Shown: positions 29,270 through 36,791, numbered from the stretch's first letter. The stretch is DNA of 61,442 nt from an uncultured Phocaeicola sp. (GCA_948566455.1 CAOYQO010000020.1:1-61442), one strand, 5' to 3'. Notes: a model not told the origin generated them from the letters alone. Made by a program: numbers and translations.

Positions 29270-30626
29270 TTTTTTTAAAAACTAAAATCCATTCTCTTGA
29301 TATTATATCAGCAGTTTTATTACGTTTAGTCATTAATCCATAAGATTTTATATCGTCAATCAACTTAAACTGCAACTTTAACCCCTGAGCTTCAACATAT
29401 TCCGTCAGATAAGCTTGCGTATTGAACTCACTATTACAAACTTTATTATTTCCAATTACAATAATAAAATAGCCATTAGCCTTTAAAACACGAATCGACT
29501 CATTGAGAGCTATTTTCATTTCTTGCAAATAATTACCTACAATATATGCCCTTTTCTTATTTAGCAAAAACAAATTGGACAATAATTTATCAGCACTGTC
29601 AATACCTGTCTTCACGTCCTTCACATCCGTCAAACAATAGTTTTCTCGTCCAATACTTTTACTATCAAGATTTCTAAGATCTTCTAATTCAGTAAATCCA
29701 AGCCAGCCCAAATTTAAACTAGAAGACCTTATATATTTCTGAGCTCCAGCGTAAGGAGGTGAAGTAAGAATCATATCAACACTCCCATCTTGCAACATTT
29801 CTTTCCCACCAATAACAGTAGTAAGGATTTGAGCATTATCTGATACTATTTTAGAAAAAACATCAGTTGACAAAGAATTTATCTTCTTAATTCTTATAAT
29901 ATTTTCAGCACATATGGCATTAAATTTATCAAATACATTAACTGATTCTAATTCTATCAATCGTTTTCGTATCTTTTGATATTGCTCGCCACGTTTATCA
30001 AATCTATCTAGTTTAAGTTTTACAGGTACTGCTATACGTGGGTCTGCATAACTCACTTTTTTAATGCAGTTTGAAAAACATACTGCAAAGAAATCCTTAT
30101 ATTCTCCATTCGGTAATTCACTAATTGCACGACGAATCTTTGCTAATTGGAACTGAGTGTTGAGAGGAAACCAAAAGTCTCGATTCACAACATTAGGATA
30201 TTCAACTTTGCGAAACAACTTTGCACGATGAATTAAAGTAGAAAGAGTCTCAACTAACACACTATCTTCCAACTTCTTTGTTTTCACAGATGCAATCAAT
30301 CTAGCTAACGGATTCGCATCAGCACCTATTGCGTTTCTTCCTGCAAGATTAGCCTCCAGCAGTACAGTCCCAGTACCACAAAATGGGTCAAGTATAGTAT
30401 CTCCTTTTTGGGAAAAGAAAGAATTATTCAGAAAGAAATATGGAATATGAACTAATAATTTAGCCGGATAAGAATGGATTAAATGTGTATACCTATCAGA
30501 ACGATTCATTTCTGGAAATAAATCTCTAAAACTAATGGCAATGGGTGTACTAGTCTTGGAATACTCTCTAACAAAATATTCAGACAACTCTTCATTAGAT
30601 TCATATTTTAGAAGTTCTTTATCCAT
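29259..30626 (-). CDS. Site-specific DNA methyltransferase (N4-cytosine/N6-adenine type)
   Basis: 455 aa. Motif X-like HSYPAKLLVHIPYFFL (51-66) leads to the SAM-binding motif DPFCGTGTVLLEA (80-92) with GADANPLA next. The catalytic TSPPYAGAQKY (288-298) comes about 200 residues later, after a probable target-recognition region. A SPPY catalytic box is typical of N4-cytosine enzymes but N6-adenine is not excluded. No restriction endonuclease gene is present; partners are the overlapping PRTase-like and ATPase genes. It starts only four bases after thyA stops, so it probably uses the thyA promoter. Confidence 0.8.
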   Translation of the reverse strand: MDKELLKYESNEELSEYFVREYSKTSTPIAISFRDLFPEMNRSDRYTHLIHSYPAKLLVHIPYFFLNNSFFSQKGDTILDPFCGTGTVLLEANLAGRNAIGADANPLARLIASVKTKKLEDSVLVETLSTLIHRAKLFRKVEYPNVVNRDFWFPLNTQFQLAKIRRAISELPNGEYKDFFAVCFSNCIKKVSYADPRIAVPVKLKLDRFDKRGEQYQKIRKRLIELESVNVFDKFNAICAENIIRIKKINSLSTDVFSKIVSDNAQILTTVIGGKEMLQDGSVDMILTSPPYAGAQKYIRSSSLNLGWLGFTELEDLRNLDSKSIGRENYCLTDVKDVKTGIDSADKLLSNLFLLNKKRAYIVGNYLQEMKIALNESIRVLKANGYFIIVIGNNKVCNSEFNTQAYLTEYVEAQGLKLQFKLIDDIKSYGLMTKRNKTADIISREWILVFKKNEC

Positions 30627-30630
30627 AATT

Positions 30631-31425
30631 TCACACAGCTATTGGGGCTTTTATACTAGGATAAGGATTATATCCTTCTAACTGAAAATCTTCATATTTA
30701 AAGTCAAAAATATCACGCACCACTGGATTCAATTTCATTTTCGGATAAGGTAGCGGAATTCTTGAAAGTTGCAAATCAACTTGTTCAAGATGGTTTAGAT
30801 AGATATGAACATCCCCAAATGTATGAATAAATTCTCCTAATTCCAAGTCGCATACTTGTGCGACCATCATGGTCAATAAAGCATATGATGCAATATTAAA
30901 TGGAACTCCTAAAAACAAATCGGCACTTCGTTGATATAATTGACACGACAATTTATTTTCAGAGACATAAAATTGAAATAATGCATGGCATGGGGGAAGT
31001 GCCATTTTATCAACATCTGCCACATTCCATGCACAAACTATAATACGCCTTGAATCTGGATGTTTTTTCAAAGTGTCTATAACTTGGCTAATTTGATCTA
31101 TGTGCTGACCATTTGGAGATGGCCACGATCGCCACTGGTATCCATAAATAGGACCTAATTCACCACTTTCATCTGCCCATTCATCCCATATAGTGACGCC
31201 ATTATCTTGAAGATATTTTACATTCGTATCTCCTCTAAGAAACCAAATTAACTCATGAATGATAGATTTTAGATGGATCTTTTTTGTTGTCAATAATGGA
31301 AAACCCTCTTGCAAATCAAATCTCATCTGATAACCAAAACAACTAAGAGTGCCTGTACCAGTACGGTCATGCTTAGTTGTTCCATTATCTCTCACATATT
31401 TTAAAAGAGTCTCATATTGATTCAT
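30631..31425 (-). CDS. thyA: Thymidylate synthase
   Basis: 264 aa, the same length as E. coli ThyA. It makes dTMP from dUMP using methylene-tetrahydrofolate. All signatures are intact: DRTGTGTLSCFGYQMRFDL, the catalytic Cys146 in ALPPCHALFQFYV, QRSADLFLGVPFNIASYALL, and the C-terminal IKAPIAV that closes over the active site. Bacteroides chromosomal thyA is usually followed by a dihydrofolate reductase gene. Here the next gene, four bases on, is a DNA methyltransferase, so either an island landed behind the native thyA or this is an extra copy travelling with the operon. Confidence 0.97.
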   Translation of the reverse strand: MNQYETLLKYVRDNGTTKHDRTGTGTLSCFGYQMRFDLQEGFPLLTTKKIHLKSIIHELIWFLRGDTNVKYLQDNGVTIWDEWADESGELGPIYGYQWRSWPSPNGQHIDQISQVIDTLKKHPDSRRIIVCAWNVADVDKMALPPCHALFQFYVSENKLSCQLYQRSADLFLGVPFNIASYALLTMMVAQVCDLELGEFIHTFGDVHIYLNHLEQVDLQLSRIPLPYPKMKLNPVVRDIFDFKYEDFQLEGYNPYPSIKAPIAV

Positions 31426-31450
31426 ATATCATTTACATAAAATTAGCTTT

Positions 31451-31483
31451 GCAAAGCTACCTTTTTTTTCCTAAAGTCGCAAA
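31451..31483 (-). promoter_or_regulatory. thyA promoter; overlaps a CTnDOT-like target motif
   Basis: On the minus strand, TTTG (31483-31480), a 20-base spacer and TAGCTTTG (31459-31452) match -33 and -7. The -7 box sits in a perfect 16-base palindrome TAGCTTTGCAAAGCTA (31444-31459) and is part of GTAGCTTTGC, which fits the GTANNTTTGC target motif of CTnDOT-type elements. Confidence 0.7.
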
Positions 31484-31647
31484 TACAAAGAGATTTAAGT
31501 ATTGATAGTTTGTGTTTTTTTTATTTCTAATATGAATTCACCTACTATAGCATAGCTGGATAACAATCCCCTATCAACAAAATGTGCCTAACAGACAGAG
31601 GATAGTTTCTTGGTACACAAACAAAATATTAGACAAACGTCATATCC

Positions 31648-31923
31648 TTATTTAGTGATATCTTCAAAAACAGTATCCATCGCTTCGTAATGGTCGCCAT
31701 CGTGCAGGCTTAAAGCAGCCACAAGGCTGTTTAAGGTACGAATGGCATCCAGACGATGCTCCGCGCTTTGTCCTTCGGGATTGCTCAACACGTCTATTGC
31801 CGTAGTCAAATGCCCCCTTAATTCTTGCAATGCGGATAAATCCTGAATAGGCAATAAGTAGAAAAGTTCCTCCTTGCCGGAAGATTTCACGATGCCTTGT
31901 AAGGCTGTTGCTTGTAGTTCCAT
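31648..31923 (-). CDS. Small ICE accessory protein, unknown function
   Basis: 91 aa, soluble, Leu/Asp/Glu-rich, predicted mostly helical (LSALQELRGHLTTAIDVL, EHRLDAIRTLNSLVAAL). Base composition is richer in G+C than thyA next to it and like the rest of the ICE. A competing frame on the same bases (31664-31951) lacks protein-like composition. Its start codon is embedded in the 3' arm of a long hairpin, so translation may be controlled by the leader. I do not recognise the family. Confidence 0.6.
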   Translation of the reverse strand: MELQATALQGIVKSSGKEELFYLLPIQDLSALQELRGHLTTAIDVLSNPEGQSAEHRLDAIRTLNSLVAALSLHDGDHYEAMDTVFEDITK

Positions 31924-32028
31924 AGGTTATAATATTAAAATGACGTAACACTGTCGGTCACGCATCCGAGGCATCGCCAAACGCCTAAAGCAAGGTGAAC
32001 CGGCAGGTTACGTCAAGATATAACCTAT
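31922..32028 (-). promoter_or_regulatory. Long stem-loop leader sequestering a start codon
   Basis: Three nested pairings: ATAGGTTATA (31922) with TATAACCTAT (32019-32028); TGACGTAAC (31941) with GTTACGTCA (32007-32015); CTGTCGGTCAC with GTGAACCGGCAG between them. In the minus-strand transcript the last stem arm runs directly into the AUG of the 91-aa gene, so the fold would hide the ribosome-binding site. Confidence 0.7.
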
Positions 32029-32115
32029 CCAGTCCATTTACTCTTGCTTTTTGAAATTGGCGATTTCCGGACGCAGTAAACGAACAAATATCACGATGCT
32101 ATCTGCACCGCTTCG

Positions 32116-32123
32116 CAAAGATA
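32116..32123 (-). promoter_or_regulatory. Candidate -7 box for the structured leader
   Basis: TATCTTTG on the minus strand, a consensus TAnnTTTG. A start a few bases on gives a leader of about 185 bases before the 91-aa gene. No TTTG is visible at the right distance upstream, so the assignment is tentative. Confidence 0.4.
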
Positions 32124-32206
32124 GGAAAAGAAAATAATATATCGGTTTCTATTCTCTATTTCTCTGCAAAAGATATATGAATCAATGATTTGAAAGAGTG
32201 CGAATA

Positions 32207-32228
32207 CCATAGTAGGCAACTACTATGG
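32207..32228. repeat. Perfect hairpin in the structured intergenic region
   Basis: CCATAGTAG, loop GCAA, CTACTATGG: nine base pairs closed by a GNRA tetraloop, with ATAC/GTAT able to extend the stem. It could be an operator or an RNA hairpin. Confidence 0.6.
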
Positions 32229-32376
32229 GAAGTATAATAGTGAATTCAACTATTGATTGTTTCTCATTTCGCTCTCTAATTCAACCTTTCCTCTTTTAAT
32301 AAAACATTTAATAAAAAGGAGTCAAAAGAGCATATTGAGAATATTCAGGTACAAAGGTATTTCCGGGTTCTTCACA

Positions 32377-32467
32377 GACAAACAAGGTCGAGCCGCAAGC
32401 GGTTCTGATAAAAATCTTCCTGCTGTACTGCGTCCAGAGAGTATTTTTCTCAGAAACCTTGTTTGTC
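32377..32467 (+). ncRNA. Candidate three-way-junction RNA
   Basis: Outer stem GACAAACAAGGT (32377) with ACCTTGTTTGTC (32456-32467), 12 perfect pairs. Inside are a small hairpin GAGCCG-CAAG-CGGTTC and a second arm TCTGATAAAAAT with ATTTTTCTCAGA (one mismatch). It lies upstream of the plus-strand small-gene operon. Strand is assumed from that. A 92-codon frame over it looks like a by-product. Confidence 0.5.
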
Positions 32468-32550
32468 CTAAACCCTACACCTTTTATTGTACCAGAACAT
32501 ACTCAACATACTCCGGCTCCTTTATACGCATATAAAAAAAAGTCAAGGTT

Positions 32551-32628
32551 ATGAGAACGAAACAAGAAAACAAAGTAATAGAACAGCCTAACAGCCACCT
32601 CACCATTACCGCATATATTGACAAATAA
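32551..32628 (+). CDS. Possible 25-aa leader or small protein
   Basis: ATG preceded by AAGG, 26 codons to TAA, encoding MRTKQENKVIEQPNSHL-type peptide. It ends 11 bases before the next gene and shares its strand, so a small protein or leader peptide is possible. No family known. Confidence 0.35.
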   Translation: MRTKQENKVIEQPNSHLTITAYIDK

Positions 32629-32639
32629 AAACAACAGCA

Positions 32640-32849
32640 ATGAAAACAAGATATAAAATAGCAGTATTGGCACTCGTTGCCGTAGCAGGTTCAGCCATTT
32701 TGGGCGGTAGCTTTTGGTGGTGGTTAGTAGGAATAATGGCAGGCAAGTTCATAATCCGTTTGGTCTTTACCATAGCGTTGGCGATAGTCATTTACTGCCT
32801 TGTTTATGCCTTAATCATCGGTGGAATATTTTGGTTACTCATCTCTTAA
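32640..32849 (+). CDS. Small hydrophobic membrane protein
   Basis: 69 aa with two predicted transmembrane helices: IAVLALVAVAGSAILGGSFW and FTIALAIVIYCLVYALIIGG, joined by WWWLVGIMAGKFIIRLV. It starts 11 bases after the 25-aa frame and ends 11 bases before the next gene, consistent with an operon of small ICE proteins. Function unknown. Confidence 0.6.
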   Translation: MKTRYKIAVLALVAVAGSAILGGSFWWWLVGIMAGKFIIRLVFTIALAIVIYCLVYALIIGGIFWLLIS

Positions 32850-32860
32850 AGCATACAGAC

Positions 32861-33196
32861 ATGGAAATATTACCTATTGCAGTAAAATTCGTCAGTTGGG
32901 ACGTAAGCCCTCTTGACACATTGAAGAACAGCCGAGCATATATGCTTCGTGAAAAACTTAATGGAAATGGGAAAATGGATAGAACCGAGAAAAATTGGCT
33001 TGCAGAAAATATAAAGAACAATTCCTATTTCCGTACCGCCATTCCTCTAATGGGGTATCGCTTTGATTTTGCAGATGTTCTCCGCAAATACCTTGTCAAT
33101 CAGTACGGGCAATGGAGTGAGTATTATGCCCCCGATAAAACAAGCCTTCGCAATGCGTTTTACGGTACAATTAACAAAATAATAGAAATCAAATAA
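32861..33196 (+). CDS. ICE hypothetical protein
   Basis: 111 aa from MEILPIAVKFVSWDVSPL; the frame is open from 32714 but that part overlaps the membrane-protein gene. It is soluble and basic. It contains LREKLNGNGKMDRTEKNWLA, which looks like a helix pair, and ends in a helical FADVLRKYLVNQYGQWSEYY. I recall similar proteins from Bacteroides conjugative elements but no function. Confidence 0.6.
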   Translation: MEILPIAVKFVSWDVSPLDTLKNSRAYMLREKLNGNGKMDRTEKNWLAENIKNNSYFRTAIPLMGYRFDFADVLRKYLVNQYGQWSEYYAPDKTSLRNAFYGTINKIIEIK

Positions 33197-33206
33197 TCAC
33201 AGCACC

Positions 33207-33446
33207 ATGAAAGAAGATTTAATGTTTTGCCATTTAGGTAACGGAGTAACAGTATTCGACAAACAGAGAAGAAAGTACGAGGATTATATGAAAGTGGCGC
33301 ATATCTCATATAACCGCAAAATACGGTACTATGAACCGTTAAGCGATGCGGCAATGGAACGGATAGAAAACTTTGCCAAGAATGATAACATGACAGTCAG
33401 TGTTACCCAGCCTTATCCCGTATTAGAACCAATTATCAACCAATAG
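33207..33446 (+). CDS. ICE hypothetical protein
   Basis: 79 aa, soluble, with an N-terminal MKEDLMFCHLGNGVTVFDKQ and a KVAHISYNRKIRYYEPLSD segment giving a small alpha/beta layout. It begins 10 bases after the previous gene. It is a common companion of pcfK/pcfJ in Bacteroides elements, from memory. Function unknown. A 6-bp hairpin (GGCAGG/CCTGCC, 33456-33473) follows before pcfK. Confidence 0.6.
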   Translation: MKEDLMFCHLGNGVTVFDKQRRKYEDYMKVAHISYNRKIRYYEPLSDAAMERIENFAKNDNMTVSVTQPYPVLEPIINQ

Positions 33447-33489
33447 TAACCATAAGGCAGGTTTCCGCCTGCCCGAAATACATAGCAAC

Positions 33490-33906
33490 ATGAAAGTATC
33501 AACTCATTTCCAAACAGAAATACAGAGTTATTTAGAACAGCGTGCCGAGTATGACGAATTATTCGCCCGTTCATATCGTAACCCATTGAAAAACATAGAA
33601 GATTGTATAACCTATATTTTGAACTATGTTCAGAAAAGCGGTTGCAACGGTTTCTCTGATGATGAAATATTCGGGCAAGCCGTACACTACTACGATGAAA
33701 CCGACATTGAAGTAGGCAAGCCCATCGACTGTAAAGTGGTAGTCAATCACCATGTAGAACTCACCGAAGAAGAAAAAGCGGAAGCACGTAAGGAAGCCAT
33801 CAAGCGAGCCGAAAGCGAAGCATATAGCCGAATGACACAGCGCAAGCCTGCCCCTAAGAAAGAGAACAAGAACAGTAATAACGGACAAATGACACTTTTA
33901 TTCTAA
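33490..33906 (+). CDS. PcfK-like protein
   Basis: 138 aa. The body (FQTEIQSYLEQRAEYDELFA, NIEDCITYILNYVQKSGCNG, GFSDDEIFGQAVHYYDET) followed by a charged Glu/Lys/Ala helix and the tail NNGQMTLLF fits the PcfK family named after a gene of the enterococcal pCF10 conjugation region. The role is unknown but it always pairs with PcfJ. It ends four bases before pcfJ, supporting co-translation. Confidence 0.8.
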   Translation: MKVSTHFQTEIQSYLEQRAEYDELFARSYRNPLKNIEDCITYILNYVQKSGCNGFSDDEIFGQAVHYYDETDIEVGKPIDCKVVVNHHVELTEEEKAEARKEAIKRAESEAYSRMTQRKPAPKKENKNSNNGQMTLLF

Positions 33907-33910
33907 GATT

Positions 33911-35194
33911 ATGAAACCGAAAACGAAGATACAAAAAGAGGTTTTTGCATTGAGCAAGCGATTACCAAAAATCACCGAGATACAGACAAAGTATGCTTTC
34001 CGCCATTGCTTTGAACACGTCGGGCGCAGGTCTGCCAAAGGCATTGTTACCTGCACCGAGTGCGGACACCAATGGCAGGGAGACGGAGCATTGACAGACA
34101 CGCTTTGCGGTTGCACCTGCCCACATTGCGGAATGAAACTGAAAGTCCATACCACCCGAAAGCGAGTATTCAGAGAAAATGAATACTTCTCCATTATTAC
34201 CACCTGCAAAGGCTATCAAGTGATACGGTTCTTTTTTGCAAAGTCTTATTACAAGGTCGGGCAACCTGCCGAATACACCATTTGCGAAGTGGCGCAACGC
34301 TGGATTGCCCCCAACGGTAAATTTGAAACCATCGCCCGATTGAGAGGTATAGCTTTCATTTACTATGACTTGTGGCAGGAAGGCAGTTCAATGGAAATCC
34401 GCAGAAACCACAGGGTATATGACATAACTCCTGCCTGCACTTATCCGAGAATAAGAGTAATCCCCGAACTCAAGCGTAACGGCTTTAAAGGGGAGTTTCA
34501 TAATCTCCAACCGTTTGAGCTATTCTGTGAACTGTTGAAGAACAACCAAGCGGAAACGCTGATAAAAACGGGACAATACAGTCTGCTAAGTTATTTCATA
34601 CACCATTCGTCTAAAAGTATCTCCACCTATTGGAATGCCATCCGCATCGCAACCCGCAACGGCTATATGGTAGGTGATGCAGGTATATGGTGCGACTACA
34701 TCGACCTGCTCCGCTATTTCGGAAAGGACACGAACAGCCCGAAATACATTTGCCCTGCCGATTTGAAAGCTGAGCATGACCGCCTTGTACGAAAGAAAAC
34801 AGAACGTATGGAGCGTGAACGGATTGAGAAGCAGAAACACAAAGCATTGGAAAATGAACAGCGTTTCCAAGAACTCAAAGGCAAATTCTTCGGTATCGCC
34901 TTTACGGACGGTACAATCCAAGTACGGGTATTGGAAAGCGTATTGGATTTTTTGGAAGAGGGAACAGCCATGCACCATTGCGTGTATTCCAACGAATACT
35001 ACCTCAAGCCGAACTCCCTTATCTTATCGGCAACCATTAACGGCAAACGGGTAGAAACGATAGAAGTGTCGCTCAAAACGCTGAAAGTCCTGCAAAGTCG
35101 TGGCGTTTGCAACAAGAATACCGAATACCACGACCGTATTATTGAACTTGTAAACAAGAACAAACGCCTTATCCGTAAACGGATGGCAGCATAA
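33911..35194 (+). CDS. PcfJ-like protein with zinc ribbon
   Basis: 427 aa. Two CxxC pairs (CTECGHQW, CTCPHCGMKL) form an N-terminal zinc ribbon. The C-terminus has the PcfJ signature EEGTAMHHCVYSNEYYLKPN followed by LILSATINGKRVETIEVSLK and VLQSRGVCNKNTEYHDRII. PcfJ proteins are encoded on plasmids, phages and ICEs and are of unknown biochemical role. A charged coiled-coil-like stretch (KTERMERERIEKQKHKALEN) lies before the signature. It is the largest gene of this accessory operon. Confidence 0.85.
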   Translation: MKPKTKIQKEVFALSKRLPKITEIQTKYAFRHCFEHVGRRSAKGIVTCTECGHQWQGDGALTDTLCGCTCPHCGMKLKVHTTRKRVFRENEYFSIITTCKGYQVIRFFFAKSYYKVGQPAEYTICEVAQRWIAPNGKFETIARLRGIAFIYYDLWQEGSSMEIRRNHRVYDITPACTYPRIRVIPELKRNGFKGEFHNLQPFELFCELLKNNQAETLIKTGQYSLLSYFIHHSSKSISTYWNAIRIATRNGYMVGDAGIWCDYIDLLRYFGKDTNSPKYICPADLKAEHDRLVRKKTERMERERIEKQKHKALENEQRFQELKGKFFGIAFTDGTIQVRVLESVLDFLEEGTAMHHCVYSNEYYLKPNSLILSATINGKRVETIEVSLKTLKVLQSRGVCNKNTEYHDRIIELVNKNKRLIRKRMAA

Positions 35195-35213
35195 CACATT
35201 TATATTATAGAAT

Positions 35214-35462
35214 ATGGAAACAACATACGAAACGATAATAGTAACATTCGATGAAAGCATCGAAAAACTGAACGGCATATTCGATACTACACGCCAAAGA
35301 TGGGAAGTATCCACCCTCAAAGAATGGATAGAGTCTTACGACAACACACGCTTCATACAGATTGGCGATAATTCGGCAGTAATCACTTCCAAATACAATA
35401 TGCCATCCATTATAGTGTGGCTGCAACGATATACACCGATAACGATATGGAGGGAGAAATAA
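35214..35462 (+). CDS. ICE hypothetical protein
   Basis: 82 aa, small alpha/beta protein (YETIIVTFDESIEKLNGIFD; VSTLKEWIESYDNTRFIQIG; NSAVITSKYNMPSIIVWL). It lies 19 bases after pcfJ and three bases before the next small gene, so it is part of the same operon. Family not recognised. Confidence 0.55.
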   Translation: METTYETIIVTFDESIEKLNGIFDTTRQRWEVSTLKEWIESYDNTRFIQIGDNSAVITSKYNMPSIIVWLQRYTPITIWREK

Positions 35463-35465
35463 GCC

Positions 35466-35609
35466 ATGTACACATTATTCATAGGTTTTCGGAAGATAGA
35501 CGTATTCCCAAGTATTTGGGAAGCCAAGAAATTCGCATCAGAGAGTGAATTAATTGGCGTGTTCACTCTTATAGGAGATAATTATCACGATAGTTGGTAC
35601 AAATTTTAA
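35466..35609 (+). CDS. 47-aa ICE small protein
   Basis: ATG at 35466, three bases after the previous stop, reading MYTLFIGFRKIDVFPSIWEA and on to SWYKF before TAA. Protein-like composition and operon spacing support it. Function unknown. Confidence 0.5.
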   Translation: MYTLFIGFRKIDVFPSIWEAKKFASESELIGVFTLIGDNYHDSWYKF

Positions 35610-35621
35610 TCAGTAAAAGAC

Positions 35622-35840
35622 ATGAAATCATTAAGCAACAACGGAGTATCCACCTGCATGGCAGGACAAGAGAACTATGTGTATTTCAACCTAATGCCCC
35701 GATTGCGCAGGAAAAGCAGGTATTGCCAATACGACTACCGCCATGAAGAAGACGGTGAGTTATTCTCAACAGTCGCCCCTACATTGGAAATATGCAGGCA
35801 GCGCAGGGATGAATGGCTAAAAAACAAGGAGAGCAAATAA
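35622..35840 (+). CDS. DUF3873-type protein
   Basis: 72 aa with the pattern NNGVSTCMAGQENYVYFNL, then PRLRRKSRYCQYDYRHEEDG and a C-terminal ICRQRRDEWL. I recognise this as the DUF3873 family of Bacteroidetes conjugative elements; function unknown. Its stop TAA overlaps the ATG of the next gene (TAATG). Confidence 0.7.
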   Translation: MKSLSNNGVSTCMAGQENYVYFNLMPRLRRKSRYCQYDYRHEEDGELFSTVAPTLEICRQRRDEWLKNKESK

Positions 35841-36148
35841 TGGTAGCAAAGACTATTTTAGAACAGCTTGGCAGCGGTAAGTTTATTGCCATGACGGGAA
35901 GCAAGGATTTTATAGATTTGGGAAACGGGTTAAGGATGAACCTTGCAAGGAACAAGACTTCCGCCAATCGGCTTGAAATCATTTTGGATAGAGAAACGGA
36001 CACTTATACAATGAAGTTCTTCCGTCAGACATTCAGCAAAAAGACATTTGAAGTATCAAAAAAGGATATTGCGCTGCTGGAAGGTGTCTATTGCGATATG
36101 CTGGAAGAAATGTTCACTTCGGTTACAGGACTGTACACAAGGTTATGA
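35840..36148 (+). CDS. ICE hypothetical protein, translationally coupled
   Basis: 102 aa from MVAKTILEQLGSG, whose ATG overlaps the DUF3873 stop by one base; a longer frame from 35813 would overlap more. The protein is small alpha/beta (KFIAMTGSKDFIDLGNGLRM; NRLEIILDRETDTYTMKFF) and ends in a helix (DIALLEGVYCDMLEEMF). It is common in these elements; function unknown. Confidence 0.6.
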   Translation: MVAKTILEQLGSGKFIAMTGSKDFIDLGNGLRMNLARNKTSANRLEIILDRETDTYTMKFFRQTFSKKTFEVSKKDIALLEGVYCDMLEEMFTSVTGLYTRL

Positions 36149-36154
36149 CAGGAC

Positions 36155-36258
36155 GGGCGGTGAAAACCGCCCGGCACTACTTTTGACAGTGAGCAGGCGG
36201 CTCAAAAGTAGCAAAAAGCCCTCGTTAAACCCTCTGAATTTTCAGAGGGTTGTTTTTT
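36155..36258 (+). terminator. Three consecutive hairpins, the last a terminator
   Basis: GGGCGGT-GAAA-ACCGCCC (36155-36172), CTACTTTTGA with TCAAAAGTAG (36177-36211), and AACCCTCTGA with TCAGAGGGTT (36228-36251) followed by seven T. The last ends the pcf operon; the first two may be an RNA module or protect the 3' end. Confidence 0.75.
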
Positions 36259-36333
36259 TATGTTGTTATTTTAACGGCAAATCCCTATCTTAGCGCTGAC
36301 AACGATCTGCAGGACAATAATATATAGAACTTC

Positions 36334-36639
36334 ATGGAAGTAAAGAAAGCGATATTAGAGAAGTGGATGGTGGCGCAGAAGAAGCACTGTCTTTCAGACA
36401 AATATGTACAAATGGCAAGTGAACTCGGCTTAAATCCCAATAAGTTGGGAAAGATTGACAACCACACGCAGGAAACATGGAAAGTACCGTTACCGCAGTT
36501 CATCGAAGAGATTTACTACAAACGCTTCAAGCGGGAAGCACCCGAAACGGTCAAGTCCCTGAAGCAAATCATGGCGGAGCAGGAAAAGAAAAAGAAGGAG
36601 CAGAAGAAAGCCAAAGAGATACGCTGGAAAATTTGTTAG
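36334..36639 (+). CDS. ICE hypothetical protein with basic tail
   Basis: 101 aa. N-terminal helices (VKKAILEKWMVAQKKHCLSD, YVQMASELGLNPNKLGKI) contain a short helix-turn-helix-like segment. The C-terminus is a Lys/Glu-rich helix (EQEKKKKEQKKAKEIRWK). It is alone after the pcf terminator. DNA binding is possible but unproven. Confidence 0.55.
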   Translation: MEVKKAILEKWMVAQKKHCLSDKYVQMASELGLNPNKLGKIDNHTQETWKVPLPQFIEEIYYKRFKREAPETVKSLKQIMAEQEKKKKEQKKAKEIRWKIC

Positions 36640-36754
36640 CAGGAAACAGATACTGCCAATGAATGAAAGCAGCTTAAAAGCAACAAAAGACCCTTTATAT
36701 AACTTTCATTCTTTAATTTAATATCCCACAAATTAGCAAAGAATTAAAAAACAC

Positions 36755-36791
36755 GTATCTTTGTTATGTAAGCTTTACATAACAAAGATAC
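36755..36791. repeat. Perfect 17-bp palindromic arms carrying two -7-like boxes
   Basis: GTATCTTTGTTATGTAA (36755-36771), 3-base loop, TTACATAACAAAGATAC (36775-36791). Each arm includes TATCTTTG, a consensus -7 box, in opposite directions. It lies between the 101-aa gene and the split-gene fragment and could be an operator, divergent promoter or terminator. Confidence 0.7.

Noticed and set aside
29259..30626. Type II restriction-modification system
   Set aside because: A methyltransferase is present, but no endonuclease gene or motif is seen; partners are PRTase-like and AAA+ proteins.
32257..32535. 92-codon plus-strand frame
   Set aside because: It covers the three-way-junction structure, has a Cys/Thr/Tyr-rich low-information tail and no ribosome-binding site; the RNA structure explains the conservation better.
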